The position numbers were made by a program, and so were the translations under genes. Source: an uncultured Lachnospiraceae bacterium (lineage in GTDB: Bacteria > Bacillota > Clostridia > Lachnospirales > Lachnospiraceae). From it: 52,413 nt of DNA. Numbering within the stretch: the first letter of the stretch is position 1; every line of letters starts with the position of its first letter. The notes beneath the pieces are model-generated. The model was not told the DNA's origin, searched no databases, and worked only from the letters and a program-made list of their open reading frames with translations. Of the stretch, positions 7,143 through 16,172 are shown piece after piece. The stretch lies in assembly GCA_947593655.1 (NCBI GenBank), contig CANQDS010000006.1, positions 1-52,413 on the forward strand, in the 5' to 3' direction.

Positions 7143-9257
7143 TTATGCAAAATTATCACGCAGATAGGAATATGTTGTTTCCGGAACTAATTCTTTAATA
7201 TTTTGAAAATCTTTCTGTTCTAAATATTTTCTTACCAGCGAAGCACTAATGGGAATATTCTCTTTTCCATTTATCTGTTTTCTAGAAATTTCGACTAGTT
7301 TTATCTCATAATTGGGCAATATTTCTTTCATCCTTTCATTGTACTGCTTTGTAACCACATCAAATGGTTCCTCTCCGACAAATCTTACTGTAATGCCCAA
7401 TGCCGGTGCTATTATTCTTGCAAAAATTTCCACGTCAAAACTCGGATCCACAGAAACGGCTTCCGGTGTATCTTTGATAAAATATTCCGGAAACGTTGAA
7501 GCTGAAATCATCCATTTCCCGCTGCGATAGACACATACATTTTTAATATGCGACACGCCTTTTTTAACAAGGTCAATCCTATCTTTGAACGGAAAAACAG
7601 ATTTATCTTCTTCCACCACAAAAACAAACAAAAAATCCACCTGTTCAGCAGCTTTTTCTATCAGGTAAAGATGCCCTAATGTAAATGGATTGCAATTCAT
7701 CACAATCGCCCCGTTTAATGCATTTGCAGTAAAATTTTCCTTTGCCGCCTCATATATTTCACTAATATACTGTTTCAGCTCATTTGAGCAGACAGTTATG
7801 GTACTCTTCGGCAAAAAACAAGGCTTTTCTCCCGCTTCATGCCAGCTATTTTTAACCACAAGCTGATCCATATCTTCCAGCAGCTTTTGAGCCATCATAC
7901 GATATCCAACATGATTGCAGTGCACTATCCTGTCCCAGAATTTTACCTTTGGATTTCCATTTTCCTTTAATGCAATGCTAATATCGACATCATTACCCCC
8001 CCTTATCTGCAGGACATTTCCCATCGCATGGCACACAACTACAATATCGCCTTTTCTAAATGGAAGCGTTTCCATCCGAAGATATGATTTATCAAAATTC
8101 CCGCCCCATAATCCTATATTGACAACTCTCCATTTATTTCCATACTTTTTGGATATTGCATATTGTAAATAACTGGCTATTGTTTTGTCGTCCTCTATTG
8201 CGTATCCAAAAATAACACACCCGCCAAACATCCATATCGTATTTTCAAATCTTTCCGGACTGCCTTCCGTCCGTCGAAAACCGCCAATTACATTTAAATA
8301 TTGGCCTGCCGCATCCATATGTCTGCTCAATCCCGGCACAAGTTCCACCGGGAACGGTATTTTAGAAACCTCTTTATAAAGTTCCACTGCCATTTTTTCA
8401 TCACATGCAAACATGTCGCATAAGAAATCCATATACTGTTCAGGATTTTGGGAAACGCTATGTACCGACCATTTCTGCCTATCTTCTATCATTGACGAGG
8501 TAATTTTGCGCGTGCCGCCCAGAAAATGATCAAATCCCCATGCACAGTTAGCCAGCAGCATATGAACTTCTAATAAATCCAATTTTCTCTTATAAGCGTC
8601 CAGTAAAAGTTCATTGATCCATTCCCTTAAAAAATAGATCAGCCAATAGCACTCTATCCGTTCTGTATTTTTATACTTGCTGTAAACAGATTTATAACGC
8701 TCATTATTGTCATCCATAATAACCAAAAAACCGGGCTTTCCGTTTTCAGCACAAACGTTTTCGTTTTCATGTAATATACCCACATTCTCATAAGGCAGCA
8801 GTTCTTCTAACAAACTGTTTCTAATATTTAAGAATATTGACCAGCCTCTTTCTTTAAATCCTTTTATGTAACGAACCAGGGTTTTTACAAAAGATTCCCG
8901 ATTAATACTGCTTAACAAAAAATCAGGTACTTCTGCGACTGTTTCGATATCTATAGCAAACTGTTCCATAGAAAGACAATCCATTCCTCTGCTATCATAA
9001 CCATTATTTGAACCATCCGTTATGAATAAACACTTTTTAGAATAGATTCCGGCATTCTCTTTCTTGAGAAAAATCAGCCATAACTGTTCCGGCAGAATGT
9101 TTGTTATTTCTGCTATCTGCTTAATACATTCTTCTGAAGCAATCACTTTATCATAATTAAAAATACCGCAATACAATTTAAATGTTTCTAATTTTACATT
9201 TCTCAAACGCCATCTTATATCCTTTTTAATATTGAAACCATCATAACCTTCCAGCAT
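7143..9257 (-). CDS. Large fusion: SGNH-like domain plus citrate-lyase-ligase-type adenylyltransferase domain
   Basis: A 704-residue protein with three parts. Residues 1 to about 330 match nothing I recognise. Residues about 345-480 resemble an SGNH/GDSL-hydrolase fold, with FGGCVIFGYAIEDDKTI in place of the usual FGGS block and a late VHCNHVGYRMMAQKL like the SGNH histidine block. The usual catalytic Ser is a Cys. The C-terminal 200 residues resemble citrate lyase ligase (CitC): GAIVMNCNPFTLGHLYLIEK has the nucleotidyltransferase H-box, followed by FVVEEDKSVFPFKDRI. CitC activates acetate with ATP. Here the role is unknown; it may activate or transfer an acyl group onto the polysaccharide or a precursor. 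RBS GGAGG precedes the ATG. Confidence 0.7.
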   Translation of the reverse strand: MLEGYDGFNIKKDIRWRLRNVKLETFKLYCGIFNYDKVIASEECIKQIAEITNILPEQLWLIFLKKENAGIYSKKCLFITDGSNNGYDSRGMDCLSMEQFAIDIETVAEVPDFLLSSINRESFVKTLVRYIKGFKERGWSIFLNIRNSLLEELLPYENVGILHENENVCAENGKPGFLVIMDDNNERYKSVYSKYKNTERIECYWLIYFLREWINELLLDAYKRKLDLLEVHMLLANCAWGFDHFLGGTRKITSSMIEDRQKWSVHSVSQNPEQYMDFLCDMFACDEKMAVELYKEVSKIPFPVELVPGLSRHMDAAGQYLNVIGGFRRTEGSPERFENTIWMFGGCVIFGYAIEDDKTIASYLQYAISKKYGNKWRVVNIGLWGGNFDKSYLRMETLPFRKGDIVVVCHAMGNVLQIRGGNDVDISIALKENGNPKVKFWDRIVHCNHVGYRMMAQKLLEDMDQLVVKNSWHEAGEKPCFLPKSTITVCSNELKQYISEIYEAAKENFTANALNGAIVMNCNPFTLGHLYLIEKAAEQVDFLFVFVVEEDKSVFPFKDRIDLVKKGVSHIKNVCVYRSGKWMISASTFPEYFIKDTPEAVSVDPSFDVEIFARIIAPALGITVRFVGEEPFDVVTKQYNERMKEILPNYEIKLVEISRKQINGKENIPISASLVRKYLEQKDFQNIKELVPETTYSYLRDNFA

Positions 9258-9282
9258 CTATTTTCCTCCCCCATTCAACAAA

Positions 9283-9945
9283 TCATGATACAAAACGGTA
9301 CAACATTTCTACCAAATTTCTTATATCAAATACCGGTAATCCCAACCCCTTTAACTTGTCCGAAAAAGGAGGCATATTTGTACATTCTAAGAGAAAAGAA
9401 CCAATATCCGGATTGCTTTCCATTAATTTTATTGCCTTGGACAATAATTCCTGTTTCATAACGGAAACATCTTTTACCATTTCTCCTTCCACATACATAC
9501 GGTAAAAATCTGTTCCTTCCATACCTTCTACTGCAACCGGTATTTCTTCTGCATTACAGGCTTTAAAATGAGATTTCCCTAAAGAAGTTTTCTTTGCCGT
9601 TAAAATTCCTATTTTCTTTCCACCTGTCATTTTTGATATGGCTGGAAGCATAACCAGACTTGACATGGCTACCGGAATGCGAACGCTCCTTGCGATTACA
9701 TCTTGATATACGGCCAGAAACCCACAACTGGTAGTAATTGCTTTTATGCCCTTTCTTTCCAGTAATTGTGCTGCCCGGATGAAGCTAAAAGCTAGCTTTT
9801 CATCCTGATTTACTACAACATTCATTGAATTCGCTTCCTGCACGGTATAACGATAAATTGGAAAATCAAAAGTTTCCTCATTTCCTATATCTCCTTTAAA
9901 TCTGGGGAAACTAGTATTTAACATCAATATTCCAATTTTTTCCAT
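9283..9945 (-). CDS. Aspartate/glutamate racemase family protein
   Basis: A 220-residue cofactor-independent racemase-like protein. Both family cysteines are visible, the first in ITTSCGFLAVY near residue 93 and the second in LLECTNMPPF near residue 189. These form the two-base pair that racemises amino acids such as aspartate or glutamate; relatives act on hydantoins or maleate. The start ATG at 9945 follows AAGGGC. The gene sits between the ATP-grasp ligase and the CitC-like fusion with gaps of about 25 nt, so all three are surely co-transcribed. A plausible role is to supply a D-amino acid for the ligase; the amino acid is not known. Confidence 0.85.
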   Translation of the reverse strand: MEKIGILMLNTSFPRFKGDIGNEETFDFPIYRYTVQEANSMNVVVNQDEKLAFSFIRAAQLLERKGIKAITTSCGFLAVYQDVIARSVRIPVAMSSLVMLPAISKMTGGKKIGILTAKKTSLGKSHFKACNAEEIPVAVEGMEGTDFYRMYVEGEMVKDVSVMKQELLSKAIKLMESNPDIGSFLLECTNMPPFSDKLKGLGLPVFDIRNLVEMLYRFVS

Positions 9946-9969
9946 CTTTATGCCCTTCCAATCTATAAA

Positions 9970-11205
9970 TTACCAAATGATCCCTTCCTTTCCATCAACT
10001 TCAATATGTAATGTTTCCTTAACTTTTTCCAACACTGCATAGCAATCTTCACGGGATCTCCCGGAAATGATAATTGGGCCATATTTTCCGGAATCATTGG
10101 CCAATTTTCTGGTATATTCGCCTACGGCTACGCCTTCTAAATAAATTCCAAAAACTCCCTCAATATTTTTGCAATCCTCTATGCCGGAAACAGACGTGAT
10201 AATACCGTCATTCAGCGCAAACGCAAACCAGGCTGCTGCGCCTTCATGCATATGGAACCCAAAATCTTTTTCCGAAACCACATTTCCAAGGGCGTATTCC
10301 GAAACAAGTCTGCTGATATTTATTCCTGTAGCCAGCGGAATCAAATCCGCCGACAAATGAAATCCCCCTCCCCTTGCAGCAACTTCTACCAAATATACCC
10401 TGTTGTCTTTCGGACAGAAAATATATTCCCCGTGCGTAGGGCCATACGGCAGTTTTAACGCTTCCACTGTCTTTTTATGGGCATCTAATAACTGCTTTTC
10501 TATGGCAGAATGGCAATGCGCTGCATCTTTTAATACTACCGCTTTCGATACAAAGTTATTGCTTAAATGAAAGTGCTCCTTAAATGCCACATCTGTATTA
10601 AAGCAGACCCCATTGCAGGAAAATCCATCTACGATGTATTCCTTTCCTTCAATAAATCCTTCAATAATTACACCTGAATCATTCAATGCGAACGCTGCTG
10701 AATCTGCGAAATTCTTCTCCAGTTCATCCATATTATCTACCCGTACAACTCCCTTTGAGGAATTTCCATCTACAGGCTTTATGATAAGCGGAAATGAATG
10801 CTTATCAGCAAACGTTACTGCATCATCTAATGTTTTTGCCCATGCAAACGGCGGAACTGCTACCCCGCCACGTTCTGCCTGCTCCCGCATAATCGCCTTA
10901 TTGGTAAAAGCATGGGCTATATCATACCCAATACCCGGAAGCCCTAATTTTTCAGCCAGCCACGCTGTCACTTCCACTGCTATACTTACAACATTCGAAC
11001 TGACTGCCACAATATTTTCTTTTTTTGCTATTTCTAAAAGTTTTTCTTTTTCTCTTATATCAACATCATAATATTTATCTGCGACACGGCTGCATGGATA
11101 ATCCATCCCCGCCCCGACTACAATGACAAAATAACCTTTTTCCTGAAATGCCTCAACCAATGGTATCTCGTCTTCCAAAGCTCCTAGAACCATTACTCTT
11201 TCCAT
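9970..11205 (-). CDS. ATP-grasp ligase
   Basis: A 411-residue ATP-grasp protein with a pre-ATP-grasp N-terminal domain (about 1-105). The ATP-binding segments are FTNKAIMREQAERGGVAVP, FPLIIKPVDGNSSKGV and VIIEGFIEGKEYIVDG. The metal-binding end is VYLVEVAARGGGFHLS. It resembles enzymes that join an amino acid to a carboxylate or amine via an acyl-phosphate, such as L-amino acid ligases and biotin-carboxylase-like members. The ATG at 11205 has GAGAGG upstream. Placed with a racemase and a DapB-like enzyme inside a polysaccharide locus, it may attach an amino acid to a sugar or build a dipeptide-like substituent. Substrates cannot be read from the sequence. Confidence 0.85.
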   Translation of the reverse strand: MERVMVLGALEDEIPLVEAFQEKGYFVIVVGAGMDYPCSRVADKYYDVDIREKEKLLEIAKKENIVAVSSNVVSIAVEVTAWLAEKLGLPGIGYDIAHAFTNKAIMREQAERGGVAVPPFAWAKTLDDAVTFADKHSFPLIIKPVDGNSSKGVVRVDNMDELEKNFADSAAFALNDSGVIIEGFIEGKEYIVDGFSCNGVCFNTDVAFKEHFHLSNNFVSKAVVLKDAAHCHSAIEKQLLDAHKKTVEALKLPYGPTHGEYIFCPKDNRVYLVEVAARGGGFHLSADLIPLATGINISRLVSEYALGNVVSEKDFGFHMHEGAAAWFAFALNDGIITSVSGIEDCKNIEGVFGIYLEGVAVGEYTRKLANDSGKYGPIIISGRSREDCYAVLEKVKETLHIEVDGKEGIIW

Positions 11206-11241
11206 TCTTAATTACCTCTCTTTTCGCTGAAAACTTTACTA

Positions 11242-12729
11242 TTATTTCTTTCTTGCTCTTTTATTGCATATAGGTCTGATGTACATTTCGATCATTCCAT
11301 GCAGATACTGAAAGGCTTCCACATGCATGAGTTTTGAGCCAAGCAAATAAATAGCGGCTCCTAAAATCACCTGTATTCCAAGCGTAACTGCATCCGGAAG
11401 TCCCAAACGGCAGAACGGATATACACATACCCCCATAAACACCGCCAGTGCAATTCCCGGCAGGATATCCTTCAGCTGTTCCAGATATCCATATCCCAGC
11501 AGTTTCCGGTTCGGCCATGAATTAATAATCTGACTACTTACACTTGTAAGCAGCAGGCTGTACGCCATTGCCATAACACCAAACCACATGGAAACCAAAA
11601 GTACCGTCATCCCAACCGCTTTTTTTATAACCTCCAGCCGTAAAAACAAATCACTTCTGCCAAGCGCCTTGATAGCATTCAAGTTTGCCGTATGAATCGG
11701 CCAGAACATATAAGTAATGCAAGAAATCCGCAGAAAAGGTACACAGAAAATCCATTTCTCCGTTAGCACCAGTCGAACAAGCGGTTCTGCAATAAAACAA
11801 AGTCCCATCATTAATGGTGCCATAATATAAATACTAACTTGAATAGAACGCCTTGTCATATTTCTAACTTGTTCTCGTTGCTCCTGTACGCCAGACATTG
11901 CCGGAAGCAGAACACTATCTATAGATGTATTGATATTTGATACAATAAATTTAGGAAATTTTTCCCCCTGATTGTAATAGGCAAGATCCACAGAACTATA
12001 TTTTTTCCCGATGATCAACTGCCTAATATCTCCATAAATTGTATCCAGAAGAGCCGAAAGCAGCAGTTTCCATCCATACGAAAACAGATCTTGCAGTCTT
12101 TCAAAAGAAAATTTTCTTTCCGGACGCCACCGAACAGTAATCCATAAAATCAGAGTATCTATTGCCGTATTAATTACCTGCTGTGCCACCAGTGCCCATA
12201 CACCGCATCCGCTGTATGCCATTGCAATCCCAGCTACTGCAGCCGTTACCGTCCCCCCCAGCGTGGAAAAGAAAAAACGCTTAAAGAGCATGTTCCGCGA
12301 CACATATGCCTGCTGTACATTTTTAACACCAGAAATCAAAACCGTCAGACTAAGTACACGGATTAAAGGTGTCATTTCCGGTTTTCCATAAAATCCAGAA
12401 ATCAACGGTGCCGCCGCACAAATCATCACATACAAAACGAAGCAGACTGCAATATTTGTAAAAAATACTGTGGAAAAATCCAGATTGTCCGCATCTTTTT
12501 TCTGGATCAGCGCCGTTCCCAGTCCACTGTCCACAAATACCTGAAGGATTGCGGTAAATACCGTAATCAGGGCAACCGTTCCATAATCTGCAGGGAAAAG
12601 AATCCTTGCAAGGACAACGGATACGATAAATGCAACAAGCTGAGCGCCGCAGCGCTCAAGAAAACGCCATAAGAGATTATTCAATACTTTTCCGCTGTTT
12701 ATATCTTGAGAAGATACTATTTTTATCAT
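11242..12729 (-). CDS. Wzx-type polysaccharide flippase (MOP superfamily)
   Basis: A 495-residue membrane protein with about 12-14 hydrophobic segments. It has a polysaccharide-transporter N-terminus (LWRFLERCGAQLVAFIVSVV, LARILFPADYGTVALI), typical of PST-type flippases that move undecaprenyl-linked repeat units. Its ATG overlaps the stop of the glycosyltransferase upstream (ATGA). A run of seven G (12253-12259) falls in the coding strand at Leu-Gly-Gly-Thr, and the frame is open there. Together with the EpsG-like polymerase and the initiating transferase it defines a Wzx/Wzy-dependent pathway. Confidence 0.92.
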   Translation of the reverse strand: MIKIVSSQDINSGKVLNNLLWRFLERCGAQLVAFIVSVVLARILFPADYGTVALITVFTAILQVFVDSGLGTALIQKKDADNLDFSTVFFTNIAVCFVLYVMICAAAPLISGFYGKPEMTPLIRVLSLTVLISGVKNVQQAYVSRNMLFKRFFFSTLGGTVTAAVAGIAMAYSGCGVWALVAQQVINTAIDTLILWITVRWRPERKFSFERLQDLFSYGWKLLLSALLDTIYGDIRQLIIGKKYSSVDLAYYNQGEKFPKFIVSNINTSIDSVLLPAMSGVQEQREQVRNMTRRSIQVSIYIMAPLMMGLCFIAEPLVRLVLTEKWIFCVPFLRISCITYMFWPIHTANLNAIKALGRSDLFLRLEVIKKAVGMTVLLVSMWFGVMAMAYSLLLTSVSSQIINSWPNRKLLGYGYLEQLKDILPGIALAVFMGVCVYPFCRLGLPDAVTLGIQVILGAAIYLLGSKLMHVEAFQYLHGMIEMYIRPICNKRARKK

Positions 12730-13703
12730 CTCCTTAGTCTTTGAATTTGATATATCACTTTGGTAGGCAGATACATTTTCAACACAAGCTTAATTTTTTG
12801 CATAAACTGAGCTTCTTTAAAAGCTTTCTTATATTCGCCTTCTCTCACAATTCCAAATTTTGAACAAGAAATGATACTATACAAATGGTATTTTTTTAAC
12901 TGCCACAAACCCTTTTCATATTTGCAATCTGTAAATTGATTAACATCATCAAGCATAGCAATAATCTTTAGTTTTCGTTCCACAATTTTCGTCTTATCAT
13001 CTGATTTCCACCTTGTTGTAGCCGAATTAGGGACATTTGTCCTATAAACGCTCAAAGGTTCATTTATATAGTGTGCATACCCTTGTGATGTACACAACAG
13101 GCGCAGTTGTAAATCTCCGGTAGGACACGGTAAATAATGGTCTCGAAAATCATTACACATTTTTCTTGGAAAAACATAAGATGCAGTCGGTGCAAAGCTT
13201 ATCTCATATGCGTTATCTAAAGTATAGTCTTTATCGCAATACGGGAAATATTTAGCATCTTCTTTGCTGTTCGGAAGAAATAATTTGGTTTTACTTTTGT
13301 CCAACTGATTTTCTTCATATGCATTAGAAAAACATATAGTACACTCTTGGTGGGTTTCCATATAATCAATCTGTTTTTGCAGCTTATATTCATCAAGCCA
13401 ATAGTCATCACCTTCACATAATGCTATATATTTTCCGGAAGCAAATAAATATATCATATCCGCAAAAATTCTTCTTCCTTTTGAATATTGATTTTCTTTT
13501 TGATATATAGGCCGGATGATTTCTGGGTATTTTTGCTCATATTCACGAATGATTTCTGCTGTTCTATCTGTTGAGGCATCATCATGAATTATAATCTCAA
13601 AAGGAAAATCTGTCTTCTGCTTGATAAATCCATCCAATGCATCACGAATATATGCTTCGTGGTTATATGCTGCGCAACATATACTAACCATTACTTCATT
13701 CAT
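12726..13703 (-). CDS. Family 2 glycosyltransferase
   Basis: A cytosolic GT-A transferase of 325 residues. It opens with VSICCAAYNHEAYIRDALDG, has the nucleotide-sugar DxD-like IIIHDDASTDRTAEII, and the acceptor-side YIALCEGDDYWLDEYKLQKQ that is common in this GT2 group. It probably adds one sugar of the repeat unit on the inner membrane face. It sits between an acyltransferase and the flippase in visibly AT-rich DNA. Such AT-rich transferase genes are typically strain-specific and exchanged between strains. Sugar specificity cannot be told. Confidence 0.9.
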   Translation of the reverse strand: MNEVMVSICCAAYNHEAYIRDALDGFIKQKTDFPFEIIIHDDASTDRTAEIIREYEQKYPEIIRPIYQKENQYSKGRRIFADMIYLFASGKYIALCEGDDYWLDEYKLQKQIDYMETHQECTICFSNAYEENQLDKSKTKLFLPNSKEDAKYFPYCDKDYTLDNAYEISFAPTASYVFPRKMCNDFRDHYLPCPTGDLQLRLLCTSQGYAHYINEPLSVYRTNVPNSATTRWKSDDKTKIVERKLKIIAMLDDVNQFTDCKYEKGLWQLKKYHLYSIISCSKFGIVREGEYKKAFKEAQFMQKIKLVLKMYLPTKVIYQIQRLRR

Positions 13704-13720
13704 TATAATCCCCTCTTTCT

Positions 13721-14857
13721 TTATTTACTTGACAAAATTAAACAATTTCTGCATTTCAATAAAAATGAAATCATACAATCAATCATTTTCCCAACTAACT
13801 GCTCAACTTTCAGAATTTTAAACACTTTTACCCTCAACCACTCTATTCCAATTCCTATCAAATAAAAAAGCAATGTAATAATTGCTACTCCAGCCAACGT
13901 AGGCAGTATTCCATAAGGAATCAAGCGTATTAGATGTATATAATTCCACAATGGCATTCTGATATAAGGATTGTCGGTCAGCAAATACACCCCAAATGCC
14001 CCAGATGACAAATACAAAATATATTCCGAAACCTTCCTGCTTTTTATTTCTAATTTACGAAATGCTTTGAACATACAAATTGTTGCCAATACAACCGGAA
14101 TAGAATTGTATCGATAAAATACGCCTACTCCCCTTACTTGTCCCAACACTTCCTTTGTGACCACGCCGATGAATATTCTGCTTACCCCCCCCGCAACAGA
14201 AATGCATAACCAAGTAAGTATGTACTGCTTTACAGAAAGATTATTCTCAAACATTTTGCACATATTTGATGAATGAGTTTCACTAAGTTTAAGATAAGCC
14301 GCTATAACATATAGTGTAATAAACCATACGAAATCATTTCCTCTTGTTAAAACGGAACTGCTCCATGGAAAAAGTGTCGGTATCACAACAAATAATGCCA
14401 GTAATAAAAAAACCGTTCTTTTTAATTGTATATATTTCATAGATTGAATCAAATAATTCAAAATCGGCGATAAAATAATCAATACTACATAAGCACTTGC
14501 AAACCAGTATCTTCCGCTTGTGATTGGAAATATTCCCTTCACAAGATCTGCCAAACCAATAGGACGATGAAAACAAAATCGTGCCAATATCATTCCAAGA
14601 ATAGAATAAAATTCTACCTGCATAACGATATGGATAATACGGTTCCTCTTCATATGAGAATTTATTCCAAAATATCCGCTAATCATTACGAATAAATTAA
14701 CTGCAATATACGCCATAAACTCTATAATAGAAAAGAACCAACTTCCCACACTTCCGATTGCGTAGCCATCTAAAACACCACCATGACCAAGTGCATGAAG
14801 TACAATAACCATAAGCATAGCCATTATCCGCATTAATTCAAAATTTGATTTTCGCAT
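13721..14857 (-). CDS. Acyltransferase family 3, intact, with a G8 run
   Basis: A membrane acyltransferase of 378 residues, likely to acylate a repeat-unit sugar. The opening is NFELMRIMAMLMVIVLHALG with the family histidine, followed by NLFVMISGYFGINSHMKR and about ten hydrophobic segments. The coding strand has eight G at 14185-14192 (Val-Ala-Gly-Gly-Val) in a membrane segment, and the frame is open with eight. Gain or loss of one G would truncate the protein by more than a third, so if the run is unstable this copy is in the on state. RBS GAGAGG precedes the ATG. It follows the polymerase gene after a gap of about 115 nt. Confidence 0.9.
   Translation of the reverse strand: MRKSNFELMRIMAMLMVIVLHALGHGGVLDGYAIGSVGSWFFSIIEFMAYIAVNLFVMISGYFGINSHMKRNRIIHIVMQVEFYSILGMILARFCFHRPIGLADLVKGIFPITSGRYWFASAYVVLIILSPILNYLIQSMKYIQLKRTVFLLLALFVVIPTLFPWSSSVLTRGNDFVWFITLYVIAAYLKLSETHSSNMCKMFENNLSVKQYILTWLCISVAGGVSRIFIGVVTKEVLGQVRGVGVFYRYNSIPVVLATICMFKAFRKLEIKSRKVSEYILYLSSGAFGVYLLTDNPYIRMPLWNYIHLIRLIPYGILPTLAGVAIITLLFYLIGIGIEWLRVKVFKILKVEQLVGKMIDCMISFLLKCRNCLILSSK
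14185..14192 (-). repeat. G8 homopolymer run inside intact acyltransferase gene
   Basis: Eight C on the plus strand, so eight G in the coding strand. The frame is open at this length. Confidence 0.9.
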
Positions 14858-14972
14858 TATCCTATTTATTCCTCTCTAAATACAATACTTTCTTTACCCA
14901 AACATAATGTTAAAAATCCTATCTTACTGCATAAAACAGCTTTTTTTATCCATATATTTTCACTTTTGAAAA

Positions 14973-16133
14973 TCATGTGATAAAATATGCACTATATGCA
15001 GCCAAAAAAGTATAATTAAGATAAATGCACAAACTCATACAAGCCAGCAACACACCTATGCGTATTCCTTTCATTACTTTTATATTTATTTTATTATGCA
15101 CCCACATTTTCTTATCCACAATCCATGATACTAAAATTGGAGAAAGCGGGCCTAAAACATAAGCTGGTCGTAGCACCATATCGTAGTTTCCAAAATTTCC
15201 CAATATATAAATCATATATATTGTTAAAAAATTATATATAGCTTTTTTACCATTATCTTCTATATCCTTTGTTGTTTCATTTTCTAAAAAATGAATCGTC
15301 AAAAAAATAACTATTAATAGAAAAACCACATACAATGGGGCACGAGATGATCGATATTGTTCATCTGATGTATATGACAAGAACCTAGATCCTATCATTT
15401 GAAAAAATATATATTTCGAGTCAAGCATTAATTCGGCAATAGTACTCGATAGAAAACTAATTGCAAATAATATAATATATGCCTGTACTCTCCAATTTCT
15501 TTTTGCAACAAAAACAAATGGAATTACAATTAATCCTACTGGATGAACTGTGATAGCTAAAAATGCAAGAATAAAGAAAACCACAGTACGCTTTTTTTTA
15601 TATAAATAAAGATATACACCCAAAGCCAACAATGACGCACAAAATGCAGTACGAATATTTGATACTGCAAAAACATAAGGCAAAAAAGAAAAACACAAAA
15701 GTAATGAAAGAATATTTATTTTTCTGTTTTCTGTAAGCCAATCTACAAAAATATAACCAACACATACATAGTCAATAAACACGCACAGTGTACTCAACCA
15801 ACGGTTATTTTTTGTAATACTTATAATAACCCATCTTAAAAAATTGAATGTATATAAACCAACATATCCACCTCCGATAGAACTTTTCCCAAAAACAAAT
15901 TTCTGAAAGGAAATTCCTGATGTTCTGACTGACTCTATCCATATTTCATGTCTCACTAAATCCCAGCTGATAGGCGGATTAACATAATAAGCAAGGCACG
16001 AAAGCGATACCGCAAACAAAAAAAAGAGTAATTTCATTTGTTTATCTGATATTTTTATTCTTTTTGATAAGGCTACCAAAAAAATGAAAAGCAAAATAAA
16101 TATTATACTTATCAATCTCAATACATCTGCCAT
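14973..16133 (-). CDS. EpsG-like polysaccharide polymerase (Wzy)
   Basis: A membrane protein of about 386 residues with ten or more hydrophobic segments. The EpsG-like early outside loop reads YYVNPPISWDLVRHEIW, followed by a large loop and the repeated FAVSNIRTAFCASLLALGVY. The position between a Stealth transferase and a flippase fits the repeat-unit polymerase. I choose the ATG at 16133 because GGAG lies six nt before it; the ATG at 16145 lacks a site. The gene is strikingly AT-rich with long A and T runs, unlike the heptose genes upstream, so it was probably acquired as part of a serotype-specific block. Confidence 0.82.
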   Translation of the reverse strand: MADVLRLISIIFILLFIFLVALSKRIKISDKQMKLLFFLFAVSLSCLAYYVNPPISWDLVRHEIWIESVRTSGISFQKFVFGKSSIGGGYVGLYTFNFLRWVIISITKNNRWLSTLCVFIDYVCVGYIFVDWLTENRKINILSLLLCFSFLPYVFAVSNIRTAFCASLLALGVYLYLYKKKRTVVFFILAFLAITVHPVGLIVIPFVFVAKRNWRVQAYIILFAISFLSSTIAELMLDSKYIFFQMIGSRFLSYTSDEQYRSSRAPLYVVFLLIVIFLTIHFLENETTKDIEDNGKKAIYNFLTIYMIYILGNFGNYDMVLRPAYVLGPLSPILVSWIVDKKMWVHNKINIKVMKGIRIGVLLACMSLCIYLNYTFLAAYSAYFIT

Positions 16134-16172
16134 ATTTTTCTCCATTTTTTAATTTTTCTTAAAATTCTTACA

